Assembly (NCBI GenBank): GCA_910588875.1
Contig: CAJURT010000044.1
Coordinates: 1-27,649 of the forward strand
Length of the DNA: 27,649 nt
Direction of reading: 5' to 3'
DNA from: an uncultured Lachnospiraceae bacterium
GTDB taxonomy: Bacteria > Bacillota > Clostridia > Lachnospirales > Lachnospiraceae
The notes under the pieces were generated by a model, which worked only from the letters and a program-made list of their open reading frames with translations, had not been told where the DNA came from and made no database searches. Position numbers and translations under genes: made by a program. Below are positions 1 through 7,761 of this stretch, one piece after another (the first letter of the stretch is position 1; each line of letters opens with the position of its first letter).

Positions 1-29
1 AGCTGAAACAATACTTGAGAGAGGAGTGA
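1..29 (+). CDS. C-terminal end of a probable sigma factor (partial)
   Basis: Only the last eight codons and the TGA stop (27-29) are inside the window, reading LKQYLREE in frame 3. The stop overlaps the GTG start of the next gene (GTG at 26-28), the overlap typical of translationally coupled genes. In Clostridia the gene directly upstream of an RsgI-family anti-sigma factor is normally its cognate sigma factor (SigI or an ECF type). The identity is therefore inferred from position, not from the eight residues themselves. Confidence 0.5.
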
Positions 30-1540
30 GCAGGGTGGAGCAGGATTTCGATTGGTTACAACTGAATACCAGACAGATTGAACAGCATCTGAAGTCGGCT
101 GTGGATACCCTCACTCCGAATATATTAGATCGGATTGATCTTTCTGATCCTCAGGAGCTGATACCCGAGGAAGCAAACCATGCGGTGATTCTGCGCCTTC
201 AGCGGCGCATACGGAGAATTGCGATGACGGCCGCTGCCTGTGTGTGTCTGACTCTGATAGGAGGAGGCGCGTTCCATTATCATCTGGAAAACCGGAAGAT
301 AGAGTCCGTGATCGACATTGACGTGAATCCCAGCATTGAACTTTCCATCAACCGGAAGGAAGTAGTTCTGGAGGCCAGGGCACTGAATGCGGATGCGGAG
401 AACATCATCCATGACATGGATCTGAAGGGCGTGGATCTGAACGTGGCAGTCAATGCCGTCGTAGGCTCCATGGTAACCCAGGGGTATCTGGATGATCTGG
501 AGAATGCGATTTTGGTGACAGTCAGCAATGACAGCGTCCGGAAGGCCAGAGAGCTGCGTTCCAGCGTAGTCGGGGATATTGAAAGGACGCTGAAGGAGAA
601 TCAGGTGGAGGCAGTCGTCTATGACCAACAGGTGATAGAGGATGAGGAGATGGAGGAGCTGGCTAAGCGGTACGGCATTTCCTATGGCAAGGCATATTTT
701 CTCAAGGAATTGATTGATCAGAACGAGGCCCTGAATATAGAAGATATGGAAGAGCTGTCTTCCATGACCATGGAGGAGATTGCCCGGAAGATTACAGAAA
801 GTTCTTATGAACTGGGAGAGCTGGCAGATCGGGTGAAGGAGACAGAATCAGCGGCAGAGACGACCAGGGCACCGGAGACGACTGCAAGCGAACCCTCTGC
901 CGAGGGGAGCAGCACCGAAGAGGAGACGACAGAAGTATCCCCAACAGAGGCGGAGACAACCCAGGCGCCGGAGACGACAAAGGAGACGGTTACCGAGCCG
1001 GAAACAGAAGAAGACACGGTTGAGATTGATTACGTGGACTATGAGGACGGCATGGTCTATGTATATTTTGCAGACCGGGTGAAATGGAATAATCCTTCAG
1101 TTGTTGTGCGCGATGAGGAAGGGAATTCTTACGCTGCTATGATGGATGAAACTTCCCGCAACGAATGTTCTTTTGAGGTGAGTGGCCTGGAGGGCGGAAA
1201 GAGCTATGTTTTTGTCTTGGGAGGATTGGCGGCAAAAAACAGCGATGTTTCGACCACTGTGAAAGGATATTTTGATAAGCCCGAGGTTGCGGATGAGGCA
1301 GATGATGAATTTAAAAAGGATCCGGACGAAGAGGAAACCGATGAAAGTAAAGGCGAAGGTCAGGATGCTTCCATAGAGGAGACGGAGGGGACAAATGCTC
1401 CGGCGGAATCTTTGACAGAGTCAGAATCGACTGCGGAGGAAAAGACGGAAGAGCAAGACGAGGCAGACGACGAAAGAGCAGAGGGTGAGCCGGAGGATGG
1501 AAAGGCAGAGAGTGAGCCGGAGGATTTGACAGAACAGTAA
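26..1540 (+). CDS. RsgI-family transmembrane anti-sigma factor
   Basis: A 504-residue single-pass membrane protein thought to hold a sigma factor at the membrane until an outside signal arrives. Residues 1-63 are a hydrophilic cytoplasmic part, 65-84 a membrane segment, and about 93-265 the RsgI extracellular core. The core contains the signature DIDVNPSIEL. The Asn101-Pro102 bond matches the N-P site at which clostridial RsgI proteins are known to self-cleave during signalling. A Thr/Glu/Ser-rich linker follows (about 275-330), then a compact beta-rich domain (about 332-420) that looks Ig/fibronectin-like rather than like a carbohydrate-binding module, then a second acidic tail. The N-terminal part lacks the usual RsgI_N beta domain of Bacillus SigI partners, so the partner may be an ECF-type sigma factor. 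The GTG start overlaps the upstream stop. What the outer domain senses is unknown. Confidence 0.8.
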   Translation: MSRVEQDFDWLQLNTRQIEQHLKSAVDTLTPNILDRIDLSDPQELIPEEANHAVILRLQRRIRRIAMTAAACVCLTLIGGGAFHYHLENRKIESVIDIDVNPSIELSINRKEVVLEARALNADAENIIHDMDLKGVDLNVAVNAVVGSMVTQGYLDDLENAILVTVSNDSVRKARELRSSVVGDIERTLKENQVEAVVYDQQVIEDEEMEELAKRYGISYGKAYFLKELIDQNEALNIEDMEELSSMTMEEIARKITESSYELGELADRVKETESAAETTRAPETTASEPSAEGSSTEEETTEVSPTEAETTQAPETTKETVTEPETEEDTVEIDYVDYEDGMVYVYFADRVKWNNPSVVVRDEEGNSYAAMMDETSRNECSFEVSGLEGGKSYVFVLGGLAAKNSDVSTTVKGYFDKPEVADEADDEFKKDPDEEETDESKGEGQDASIEETEGTNAPAESLTESESTAEEKTEEQDEADDERAEGEPEDGKAESEPEDLTEQ

Positions 1541-1628
1541 CTGTTTGGTAACAGTTCAAGTGTTATCTGAACCGTTATACCAACCGAATTGAAAATATGC
1601 TGAAATATCGCTAAAATAAAAAAAGTAC

Positions 1629-1657
1629 TTGACGGAACAGAGCCTTTCATGTATAAT
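1629..1657 (+). promoter_or_regulatory. Promoter of tRNA-Gln
   Basis: TTGACG at 1629-1634 and a perfect TATAAT at 1652-1657 are 17 bp apart, placing the start near 1664, about 11 nt before the mature tRNA. This is a near-consensus vegetative promoter. Confidence 0.8.
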
Positions 1658-1674
1658 AGACTTCGTTGCAGCAA

Positions 1675-1746
1675 TGGGCTATCGCCAAATGGTAAGGCAA
1701 CGGACTCTGACTCCGTCATTTCAAGGTTCGAATCCTTGTAGCCCAG
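1675..1746 (+). tRNA. tRNA-Gln (anticodon CUG)
   Basis: A full cloverleaf can be folded. The acceptor TGGGCTA (1675-1681) pairs with TAGCCCA (1739-1745), and G1746 is the discriminator. The D arm is GCC/GGC around AAATGGTAA. The anticodon stem ACGGA/TCCGT has loop CTCTGAC, anticodon CTG at 1707-1709. The T arm is CAAGG-TTCGAAT-CCTTG. CCA is not encoded. CTG reads CAG, so this is a glutamine tRNA, the minor glutamine isoacceptor in many low-GC Gram-positives. It stands alone with its own promoter and terminator. Confidence 0.93.
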
Positions 1747-1753
1747 CGCAGGA

Positions 1754-1800
1754 AAAGAGCATTAAAACTTGATTTTATCAGGTTTTGAGGCTCTTTTTGT
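1754..1800 (+). terminator. Terminator after tRNA-Gln
   Basis: AGAGC (1756-1760) and AAAACTTGA pair with TCAGGTTTT and GCTCT (1790-1794), with small internal loops. Four or more T residues follow (TTTTTGTTTTG). This is an intrinsic terminator 8 nt after the tRNA. Confidence 0.7.
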
Positions 1801-1886
1801 TTTGTTCAAAAGAAGGAAATCATCGAAAATTGCAGGGGCAAATTCGGTAAGTGTTCCAATTTTTATTACAGGGGAATTCCCAACTC

Positions 1887-1914
1887 TTTACAAATTCTGA
1901 TTCTGTGGTATAAT
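1887..1914 (+). promoter_or_regulatory. Promoter upstream of murA
   Basis: TTTACA (1887-1892) and TATAAT (1909-1914) are separated by 16 bp. The predicted start near 1921 leaves a leader of about 135 nt before murA, which contains two overlapping short reading frames (see findings). Confidence 0.65.
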
Positions 1915-2057
1915 CATTAAGAAGAGTAAATGATTTTTTAATATTTTTGTAAAGAATTTGTGTGTGGGATTGTTGGATATACAAGATATGGTTGTGACAG
2001 GAACGGTATTTGGACTGCTACATAAGATGTTAGATCAAAGAGCGGCTGAGGTGTGAT

Positions 2058-3350
2058 ATGAATCGGTATATTATGAAGGGCGGCAACCCCCTGGTAGGGG
2101 AAGTGCAGATTAGCGGTGCGAAGAATGCTGCATTGGGAATTTTGGCAGCATCGATAATGACGGACGAGAATGTTGTGATAGACAACCTGCCGGATGTGCG
2201 GGATATCAATGTGATGCTGGAGGCGATCCAGGAGATCGGGGCACGGGTTGACCGGCTCGACCGGCACACGGTGCGGATTAATGCTTCCACAGTACATGCA
2301 GTATCCGTGGATGATGAATATATCCGCCGGATCCGTGCTTCCTATTATTTCATAGGGGCATTGCTGGGCAAATATAAGAGTGCGGAGGTTCCGCTTCCCG
2401 GTGGATGCAATATCGGGAGCAGGCCCATTGACCAGCATCTGAAGGGGTTCCGCGCCCTGGGTGCCAGGATAGAGATTGAGCGGGGGGCTGTGATGGCCCA
2501 TGCAATTGACTTGGTAGGCGGGCATATTTATCTGGATGTGGTTTCTGTGGGAGCGACCATCAACATCATGATGGCAGCGGCCCTGGCGGAGGGGCAGACG
2601 ATCCTTGAAAATGCCGCCAAGGAACCCCATGTGGTGGATGTGGCCAACTTCCTGAACAGCATGGGGGCGAATATTAAGGGAGCCGGGACGGATATCATCC
2701 GTATCCGGGGAGTCCGCAAGTTCCATGGGACAGAGTATTCGATCATTCCGGATCAGATTGAGGCAGGCACTTTTATGTGCGGCGCCGCAGTCACCCGGGG
2801 GGATGTGACGGTGAAGAACGTGATTCCCAAACATCTGGAGGCCATATCAGCAAAGCTGTTGGAGATCGGCTGTGAGGTGATCGAGGGAGATGACGAGGTG
2901 CGGGTGGTCGGGAAGCCGAGGCAGCATTCCACGAACATCAAGACCCTGCCTTATCCTGGGTTCCCCACGGACATGCAGCCGCAGATGGCAGTGACCCTTG
3001 CCCTGACGGAAGGCACCAGCATGATTACGGAGAGTATCTTTGAGAACCGCTTCAAATATGTGGATGAACTGACGCGGATGGGCGGAAGCATCAAGGTGGA
3101 AGGCAATGTGGCGGTGATTGACGGTGTCAGGGGATTCACCGGTGCACAGCTGGAGAGCCCGGATCTGCGTGCCGGTGCGGCATTGGTGCTGGCAGGGCTG
3201 GCGGCGGAGGGGTATACCATGGTGGATGAGATCGGATATATCCAGAGAGGGTATGAATGCTTTGAGGAGAAGCTGCAGAAGCTGGGGGCAGCCATAGAGA
3301 TTGTGGATTCCGAAAAGATGGCCAACAAATTCCGCTTGAAGACCGGTTGA
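2058..3350 (+). CDS. murA: UDP-N-acetylglucosamine 1-carboxyvinyltransferase (MurA)
   Basis: Catalyses the first committed step of peptidoglycan synthesis in the cytoplasm: transfer of enolpyruvate from phosphoenolpyruvate to UDP-GlcNAc. The 430 residues are full length for the EPSP-synthase-like fold. Lys22 lies in SGAKNAA, and the catalytic cysteine is Cys117 in PLPGGCNIGSRPIDQHL, the residue alkylated by fosfomycin (Cys115 in E. coli). Having Cys rather than Asp predicts fosfomycin sensitivity at the target. The C-terminal LRAGAALVLAGLAAEG matches the conserved region that holds the PEP-binding arginine. The start ATG follows GAGGTG by 4 nt and lies 1 nt after the TGA of a short leader frame, so it may be coupled to it. 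Clostridia often carry two murA paralogues, and the sequence alone does not say whether this is MurA1 or MurA2. Confidence 0.97.
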   Translation: MNRYIMKGGNPLVGEVQISGAKNAALGILAASIMTDENVVIDNLPDVRDINVMLEAIQEIGARVDRLDRHTVRINASTVHAVSVDDEYIRRIRASYYFIGALLGKYKSAEVPLPGGCNIGSRPIDQHLKGFRALGARIEIERGAVMAHAIDLVGGHIYLDVVSVGATINIMMAAALAEGQTILENAAKEPHVVDVANFLNSMGANIKGAGTDIIRIRGVRKFHGTEYSIIPDQIEAGTFMCGAAVTRGDVTVKNVIPKHLEAISAKLLEIGCEVIEGDDEVRVVGKPRQHSTNIKTLPYPGFPTDMQPQMAVTLALTEGTSMITESIFENRFKYVDELTRMGGSIKVEGNVAVIDGVRGFTGAQLESPDLRAGAALVLAGLAAEGYTMVDEIGYIQRGYECFEEKLQKLGAAIEIVDSEKMANKFRLKTG

Positions 3351-3513
3351 TCAGAGAATATTACTATTTTATGACGGCAGTAAGGGATTTGTAGGGTTTT
3401 TGACTGGTAATCGTTACTTTTTTTTCACAATTTGTACACTTCCTCCAGATATTATGGTAGTATACACAATTCATGTCATAAAAAGTATCGGGGAGAGAAA
3501 AGGAGGAAGAATT

Positions 3514-4533
3514 ATGAAGGCATGGAAGAGAGGTTCCCTGTTGGCAATCTCCAGCCTGATGGCAGTGGTGCTGGCAGGCAATGTGTGGGCGGCAGAGGAG
3601 CGCACAAAGATCAGTTCCGTTACGCTGACCGTGGAGTCTACGATTGAAGCAGGAGGCGAGGACGGAGACGTATCCGTCACCGTGGATTCCGACAATTATA
3701 GCGTGGATGACGTGGCTATCGTCAATGACGACGGCGAGTGGAGCAGTGGGGATGAGCCGCGGGTACAGGTGACCCTGGAGGCTGACGATGACCACTATTT
3801 TGATACCATGAGCAAGTCCAAGGTAAAAATCAAAGGAGCGGATGCCACCTATGTGACATCAAGCCGTAAAAACGATAAGTCGACGATGGTGATAACCATC
3901 CGCCTGGATGAACTGGAAGGCACCATGGAGATTGAAGGCGTAGCATGGCGCGGGGAGAACACCCCGGTGGCCGAGTGGGAAGCAGCGGACGGTGCAAAGA
4001 GTTACCAGGTTCGCCTGTATCGCGAAAGTAGTTCTGTGGGTTCGTCTGTGACCACCACCAATGATTACTATGATTTCAGCAGCAGCATCACGAGGGAAGG
4101 CGATTATCATTTCCGGGTGCGCGCAGTCAATAAGAGCAACAAGAAGGGCGAGTGGTACGAGTCGGATTCCTTCTATGTAGACGAGAATATGCTCAGGGAT
4201 ATCAAGAACGGCGTATATGCGATAGGAAATGGAAGCAGCACATCCAGCACCCCAAGTTCCGGATCCAATGAAGGAAGCTGGAAGCGCAACAATGTGGGTT
4301 GGTGGTATGAGTATCCCAACGGCACCTATCCCAGCAACGGATGGCTGGCGATCAAGAATGTATGGTACTGCTTCGATGCATCCGGCTACATGAGGACGGG
4401 ATGGATCCAGGCAGGGGATGGCAAGTGGTATTACTGCGACCCCAGGGAAGGAACCGGCCAGGGTGCAATGATGACAAATACCACGACTCCGGACGGATAC
4501 CGGGTAGATGCCAACGGTGTATGGATCCAGTAG
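3514..4533 (+). CDS. Secreted protein with C-terminal choline-binding-like repeats
   Basis: A 339-residue exported protein. The start chosen is ATG 3514, 5-8 nt after AGGAGG, because it begins a clear signal peptide (MKAWKRGSLLAISSLMAVVL with probable cleavage after NVWA, residue 26). An open frame further upstream has no ribosome site. Residues about 30-140 form a beta-rich domain of unknown role, and about 145-225 resemble a fibronectin type III fold. A Ser/Thr linker follows, then about 75 residues of Trp/Tyr/Gly-rich repeats (GWWYEYPNG, GWLAIKNVWYCFDASGYM, GWIQAGDGKWYYCD) of the cell-wall/choline-binding type. Such repeats anchor proteins to wall teichoic or lipoteichoic acids. No enzymatic motif was found. 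The stop is TAG, one of the few TAG stops in the window, and a strong terminator follows. Confidence 0.8.
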   Translation: MKAWKRGSLLAISSLMAVVLAGNVWAAEERTKISSVTLTVESTIEAGGEDGDVSVTVDSDNYSVDDVAIVNDDGEWSSGDEPRVQVTLEADDDHYFDTMSKSKVKIKGADATYVTSSRKNDKSTMVITIRLDELEGTMEIEGVAWRGENTPVAEWEAADGAKSYQVRLYRESSSVGSSVTTTNDYYDFSSSITREGDYHFRVRAVNKSNKKGEWYESDSFYVDENMLRDIKNGVYAIGNGSSTSSTPSSGSNEGSWKRNNVGWWYEYPNGTYPSNGWLAIKNVWYCFDASGYMRTGWIQAGDGKWYYCDPREGTGQGAMMTNTTTPDGYRVDANGVWIQ

Positions 4534-4565
4534 AGGGGTCTGTTTTGATAATATGTAATGGAATG

Positions 4566-4596
4566 GCGGAGAAGGATGACTTCTCCGCTTTTTTTG
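4566..4596 (+). terminator. Terminator after the wall-binding protein gene
   Basis: Perfect 9 bp stem GCGGAGAAG (4566-4574) / CTTCTCCGC (4580-4588), loop GATGA, then seven T residues. It closes the 3514-4533 transcript. Confidence 0.9.
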
Positions 4597-4662
4597 CATG
4601 GGGGTCAGGGGAGGGGAGTGTCAGGAGGAAACCGTATCAGGAGGGAGTTGCCGGAGAAGGGG

Positions 4663-4691
4663 TTGACAATGCAGGTCTATTGTAGTAGACT
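4663..4691 (+). promoter_or_regulatory. Promoter of the blaI-blaR1-like operon
   Basis: TTGACA (4663-4668, perfect -35) is 17 bp from TAGACT (4686-4691, four of six to consensus). The -10 box forms the right arm of the first inverted repeat described in the next entry, so repressor binding would directly block polymerase. The leader to the ATG at 4815 is about 115 nt. Confidence 0.6.
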
Positions 4692-4742
4692 TATAGTGGG
4701 TCTATTAGGATAGACTGATTGGCCGGACTTAAATAAATAGAC
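4675..4742 (+). promoter_or_regulatory. Probable repressor operators: two GTCTA-N6-TAGAC sites and a third half-site
   Basis: GTCTA-TTGTAG-TAGAC at 4675-4690 and GTCTA-TTAGGA-TAGAC at 4700-4715 have the same arms and spacer length, with centres 25 bp apart. A weaker third copy ends in TAGAC at 4738-4742. They overlap and follow the promoter of the gene for a BlaI-family repressor. Autoregulation by that repressor is the natural inference. The arms differ from the TACA/TGTA cores known for staphylococcal BlaI/MecI. Confidence 0.6.
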
Positions 4743-4814
4743 TTGTAATGGAGAGGCTTGTATTAGGAGAGGATTGGCTGGTGAGGATAGAAGAGGGAAG
4801 GGGAGAGGATAGGA

Positions 4815-5168
4815 ATGAAGAGGCTGTTTGACAGTGAGTACCGTTTTATGGAGATTGTGTGGGAGAACGAGCCGGTGAGGTCGATGGAATTGGCACGGCT
4901 GTGCCTGGAACTTCTGGGATGGAAGAAGTCAACTTGCTTTACAGTCCTTAAGAAACTTTCGGACAGAGGGTTTGTGAGGAATGAAAAGGCAGTGGTGACA
5001 GCGATGGTGACGAAGGATCAGGTGAGGAGGCAGGAGAGCAAGGCAGTGGTGGACAAAAGCTTTGACGGTTCCCTGCCGGCTTTTGTGACGGCGTTTTTGT
5101 CTGACCGGAAGCTGACGAAGGAGGAGGCAGAGGAGATCCGGGGGATGATTGAGAAGGCGGTGGAGTGA
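4815..5168 (+). CDS. BlaI/MecI-family transcriptional repressor
   Basis: A 117-residue protein of the BlaI/MecI/CopY family: an N-terminal winged helix (residues about 5-75, including SMELARLCLELLGWKKSTCF and TVLKKLSDRGFVRN) and a C-terminal dimerisation helix pair (DGSLPAFVTAFLSDRKLTKE). Family members bind their own promoter as dimers and are removed by proteolysis when the membrane metalloprotease partner is activated. Its stop TGA overlaps the ATG of the M56 gene (TGATG), so the two are translationally coupled. No beta-lactamase or PBP2a gene lies in the window, so the regulated target is unknown and beta-lactam response should not be assumed. Confidence 0.88.
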   Translation: MKRLFDSEYRFMEIVWENEPVRSMELARLCLELLGWKKSTCFTVLKKLSDRGFVRNEKAVVTAMVTKDQVRRQESKAVVDKSFDGSLPAFVTAFLSDRKLTKEEAEEIRGMIEKAVE

Positions 5169-6646
5169 TGGAAGGATGGATGATCCGGCTTTTGAATATG
5201 AGTTTTGCGGCGGGATGCACAGTGGTGATCGTGATGGTTTTAAGGCTGCTTCTGAGAAGGCTTCCCAAAGGGTATTGCTATGGCCTTTGGCTGGTGGTGC
5301 TGTTCCGGTTCCTTTGCCCGGTGGTAATCACCTCACCTTATTCCCTGTTTCCTCTGGATCCCGAGCCGGTGGCAAGGGAGATTGTGTATGAGATAAGGCC
5401 GGGAGTTGAGACTGGGGTGTCCTGGATTGACCAGACAGTGAACCGGGGGCTCGGGGAGTGGCTTGGGGCGGAGGATTTGTCCCGGTCTGTCAATCCGGTC
5501 CAGATTTGGCTGGCAGTGGCTTTACTGGTATGGATTGTGGGAGTGTTTTTGTTTGCGGGATACCATATCTGGCAGTGGGCAGCCTTGCGGCGGCGGGTGG
5601 CCGGGGCAGTGCCGGTAAAATGGGGGGAGGAACCCGGGCTTGTGTGGGAATCGGAAGGGGTGGACGGGGCATTTGTCCTGGGGGTGCTGCATCCCTTGGT
5701 TTATCTTCCTGCCGGGCTGAAGGAGGAGAGCAGGGGGTACATTCTGTGCCATGAACGGATGCATATCCGGAGGAGAGACTACCTGGTGAGGCTGCTGGGG
5801 CTGATGGCAGTGGGCATTCATTGGTTCAATCCCCTGGCATGGGCCGGGTTTTGGATGATGTGCATGGATATGGAGATGTCCTGCGATGAAGCGGTTTTGA
5901 AGGGCATGGATGAGGCGGGGAGAAAAGGATATATGCGCACGCTTTTGGAACAGGCTGAGAGGCAGAGCGGGCTTTTGGGGCCGGCCTTTGGGAAAAGCCC
6001 GGTTTACCGGAGAATCCGCAATATCTTAGGTTACCGGAAGCCAGGGAAGGTTTTGGGTATATTGGCGGCAGGAGGGCTGGCAGTTGCGGGGATAGGCCTG
6101 GTGACCAGCCCGGAGAGTGCGGCAAAGTCTGTCGCCATTATCGGAGGGGCGGACGGGCCTACCAGTATTTTCCTGGCAGGAAAGACAGGCAGCGGCACGG
6201 AGGACGGCCTGGAGAAGCTGGAGGAATTTTATGGAAAGCTGGACAGGAATATCTACTATGCGGACGGGTACCTTTACTATGAAGGGGAGAGGGAGGATGG
6301 GGGATTTCCGGTTCCCCTTATGCGGATGGCCCCTGATTTTGAGAATGAGGAGATGGTTGGAGAACTGCCGGGAAGCCTTGTCTGTGTCCGGGACGGAGGA
6401 GCCTGCCTGTGGATGGATTGGGAGAGGAAACGGATTATGGCCGGGGCGGTTGACCGGTTGGGAGAGCCTGGGTACGGGCCCTACACATATCTGGCAAACG
6501 GAGAGCAAGGGAGAAGGGAAAGCTGTACTATGGAGAAAACAGGCACTGGATGGCTGCGGATTGTGCTTACGGATCTGGAGGAGCCATCCAGGCAGGAGGA
6601 GTATTTGCTCCAAATCCCGGAGGGAATGCAGGATGAGGAGTTTTGA
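5168..6646 (+). CDS. BlaR1/MecR1-like M56 membrane metalloprotease (antirepressor)
   Basis: A 492-residue integral membrane zinc protease, the expected signal-transducing partner of the upstream repressor. The start is ATG 5168 in the TGATG overlap (GTG 5165 is also possible). Membrane segments are visible at about 10-27, 35-57, 105-127 and 295-316. The zinc motif HERMH is at His195-His199, followed by the family element MEMSCDEAVL. The part outside the membrane (about 317-492) has no SxxK penicilloyl-serine sensor of the BlaR1 type, so beta-lactams are probably not the ligand. It begins with SVAIIGGADGPTSIFLAGK (about 321-339), a motif otherwise typical of the beta subunit of sodium-pumping decarboxylases, followed by a beta-rich domain with YYADGYLYYEGE. 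The gene ends 8 bp from the convergent protease gene with no terminator between. Confidence 0.85.
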   Translation: MEGWMIRLLNMSFAAGCTVVIVMVLRLLLRRLPKGYCYGLWLVVLFRFLCPVVITSPYSLFPLDPEPVAREIVYEIRPGVETGVSWIDQTVNRGLGEWLGAEDLSRSVNPVQIWLAVALLVWIVGVFLFAGYHIWQWAALRRRVAGAVPVKWGEEPGLVWESEGVDGAFVLGVLHPLVYLPAGLKEESRGYILCHERMHIRRRDYLVRLLGLMAVGIHWFNPLAWAGFWMMCMDMEMSCDEAVLKGMDEAGRKGYMRTLLEQAERQSGLLGPAFGKSPVYRRIRNILGYRKPGKVLGILAAGGLAVAGIGLVTSPESAAKSVAIIGGADGPTSIFLAGKTGSGTEDGLEKLEEFYGKLDRNIYYADGYLYYEGEREDGGFPVPLMRMAPDFENEEMVGELPGSLVCVRDGGACLWMDWERKRIMAGAVDRLGEPGYGPYTYLANGEQGRRESCTMEKTGTGWLRIVLTDLEEPSRQEEYLLQIPEGMQDEEF

Positions 6647-6654
6647 GGGAAGGA

Positions 6655-7548
6655 TTACACTTCATCAGCCAACAGCCTTTCCACATCCAGCATTCCCCAG
6701 CCCTGCTGGTTCTTGGGAAGGCCAATATCCACAGCCCGCTCGCGCAGAAGCAGTTTGACATCGCGGTTGCTCATTTCCGGGTGTTTTTCCAGCAGCAGTG
6801 CAATGGCGCCGGAGACCAGGGGGGTGGCCATGGAGGTTCCGCTTTTACAGGTATATCCGCCCGGCTTGTTGGCGCAGCTGATGATGGCGGCTCCGGGGGC
6901 CACAATGTCTGGCTTGCAGATGCAGGCGCTGGTGGGGCCACGGCCGGAATAATCGATCATGCGGCTGCCCATGACATTGACTTCCTTGTGGTCATCAGAA
7001 CAGCCCACGGTGATTACCTTGCGGCTGATGCCCGGGGTGGTGATGGTTCCGCTGGCCGGCCCCATGTTGCCGGCAGCCACCACCACCACCAGGCCGCTGT
7101 CCCAGGCAGAGTTGACGCTGCGCACCAGAGCCGAGTTCTCGCCCATGTTGCGCCGGGAGAAGGAACCCACAGAGATATTGACAATACGGATGTTTAAACG
7201 TTCCTGGTTTTCCCGTATCCACCGCAGCCCTGCAATCACATCAGAGGAGTAGCCGTTGCCCCGGCGGTCAAGGACTTTTACGGGGATAAGGTGGCAGCCT
7301 GGGGCTATGCCGCGGTAAAGCCCATTCTTTGCTTTTCCGCTTCCGCCGATGATCCCGCATACATGGGTTCCGTGGCCATTGTCGTCATAGGCACAGGGGC
7401 GCTTCTGCATCAGGTCCAGAAACCCTGCAATTCTATATTCCAAATCTTCATGGGGGAAGCAGCCGGTATCTAATACGGCCACACCGACTCCCCGTCCGTC
7501 GAATCCAATATCATCATTTCCATGAATTTCGATTTTCGCCTGGTTCAC
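6655..7548 (-). CDS. Cytoplasmic-type subtilisin-like serine protease (S8)
   Basis: A 297-residue subtilase with the complete triad Asp27 (VLDTG), His59 (NGHGTHVCGI) and Ser239 (GTSMATP), plus oxyanion Asn161 (AAGNMG). The GTG start is at 7546-7548, with AGGTA eight nt upstream. There is no signal peptide, no inhibitor-type prodomain and no C-terminal extension, so the mature domain is made directly. It resembles intracellular subtilisins or AprX-like proteases, with eight cysteines in the chain, which suits a reducing cytoplasm. Its stop is 8 bp from the stop of the M56 gene, so the two transcripts may overlap as antisense RNAs. A role in protein turnover is inferred from the family. Confidence 0.9.
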   Translation of the reverse strand: MNQAKIEIHGNDDIGFDGRGVGVAVLDTGCFPHEDLEYRIAGFLDLMQKRPCAYDDNGHGTHVCGIIGGSGKAKNGLYRGIAPGCHLIPVKVLDRRGNGYSSDVIAGLRWIRENQERLNIRIVNISVGSFSRRNMGENSALVRSVNSAWDSGLVVVVAAGNMGPASGTITTPGISRKVITVGCSDDHKEVNVMGSRMIDYSGRGPTSACICKPDIVAPGAAIISCANKPGGYTCKSGTSMATPLVSGAIALLLEKHPEMSNRDVKLLLRERAVDIGLPKNQQGWGMLDVERLLADEV

Positions 7549-7732
7549 GAGAAAATACCTGCAGTATTTTTGTATTTAATACTAAAGTATTCAAGAAAAC
7601 CTGTCGATGTTTCTATCATAACGGCAGGAGATTTCTGCCGGAAAAATGAACAGTAAGAAGGGAAGTAAAAGCTTTTACAAAGTGGAAAAATCATTTATTA
7701 CATAAAAAATAAAATGATTTTTTAGAAAAGCA

Positions 7733-7761
7733 TTGACGGGACTGGAAAAATATGTTACTGT
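7733..7761 (+). promoter_or_regulatory. Possible promoter for the adhesin gene
   Basis: TTGACG (7733-7738), 17 bp spacer, TACTGT (7756-7761) preceded by TGT, giving an extended -10. The -10 hexamer itself is poor. It would leave a leader of about 275 nt. Confidence 0.35.

Noticed and set aside
1938..2834. 298-codon minus-strand frame over murA and other long minus-strand frames over the metabolic genes (for example 16127-17119, 17227-18369, 20354-21313)
   Set aside because: All lie opposite well-identified genes, show no family motifs and have no ribosome sites. They are shadow frames of biased codons.
3432..3466. Promoter for the wall-binding protein gene
   Set aside because: TTGTAC, TATTAT and TATACA elements are present, but no pair has a 16-18 bp spacing, so no confident call was made.
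4815..6646. Beta-lactam resistance sensor system
   Set aside because: The M56 protein lacks the SxxK penicillin-sensing domain, and no beta-lactamase or penicillin-binding protein gene is adjacent.
6643..7197. 184-codon plus-strand frame with many His and Gly residues
   Set aside because: It is antisense to the subtilisin gene, whose full catalytic triad is intact.
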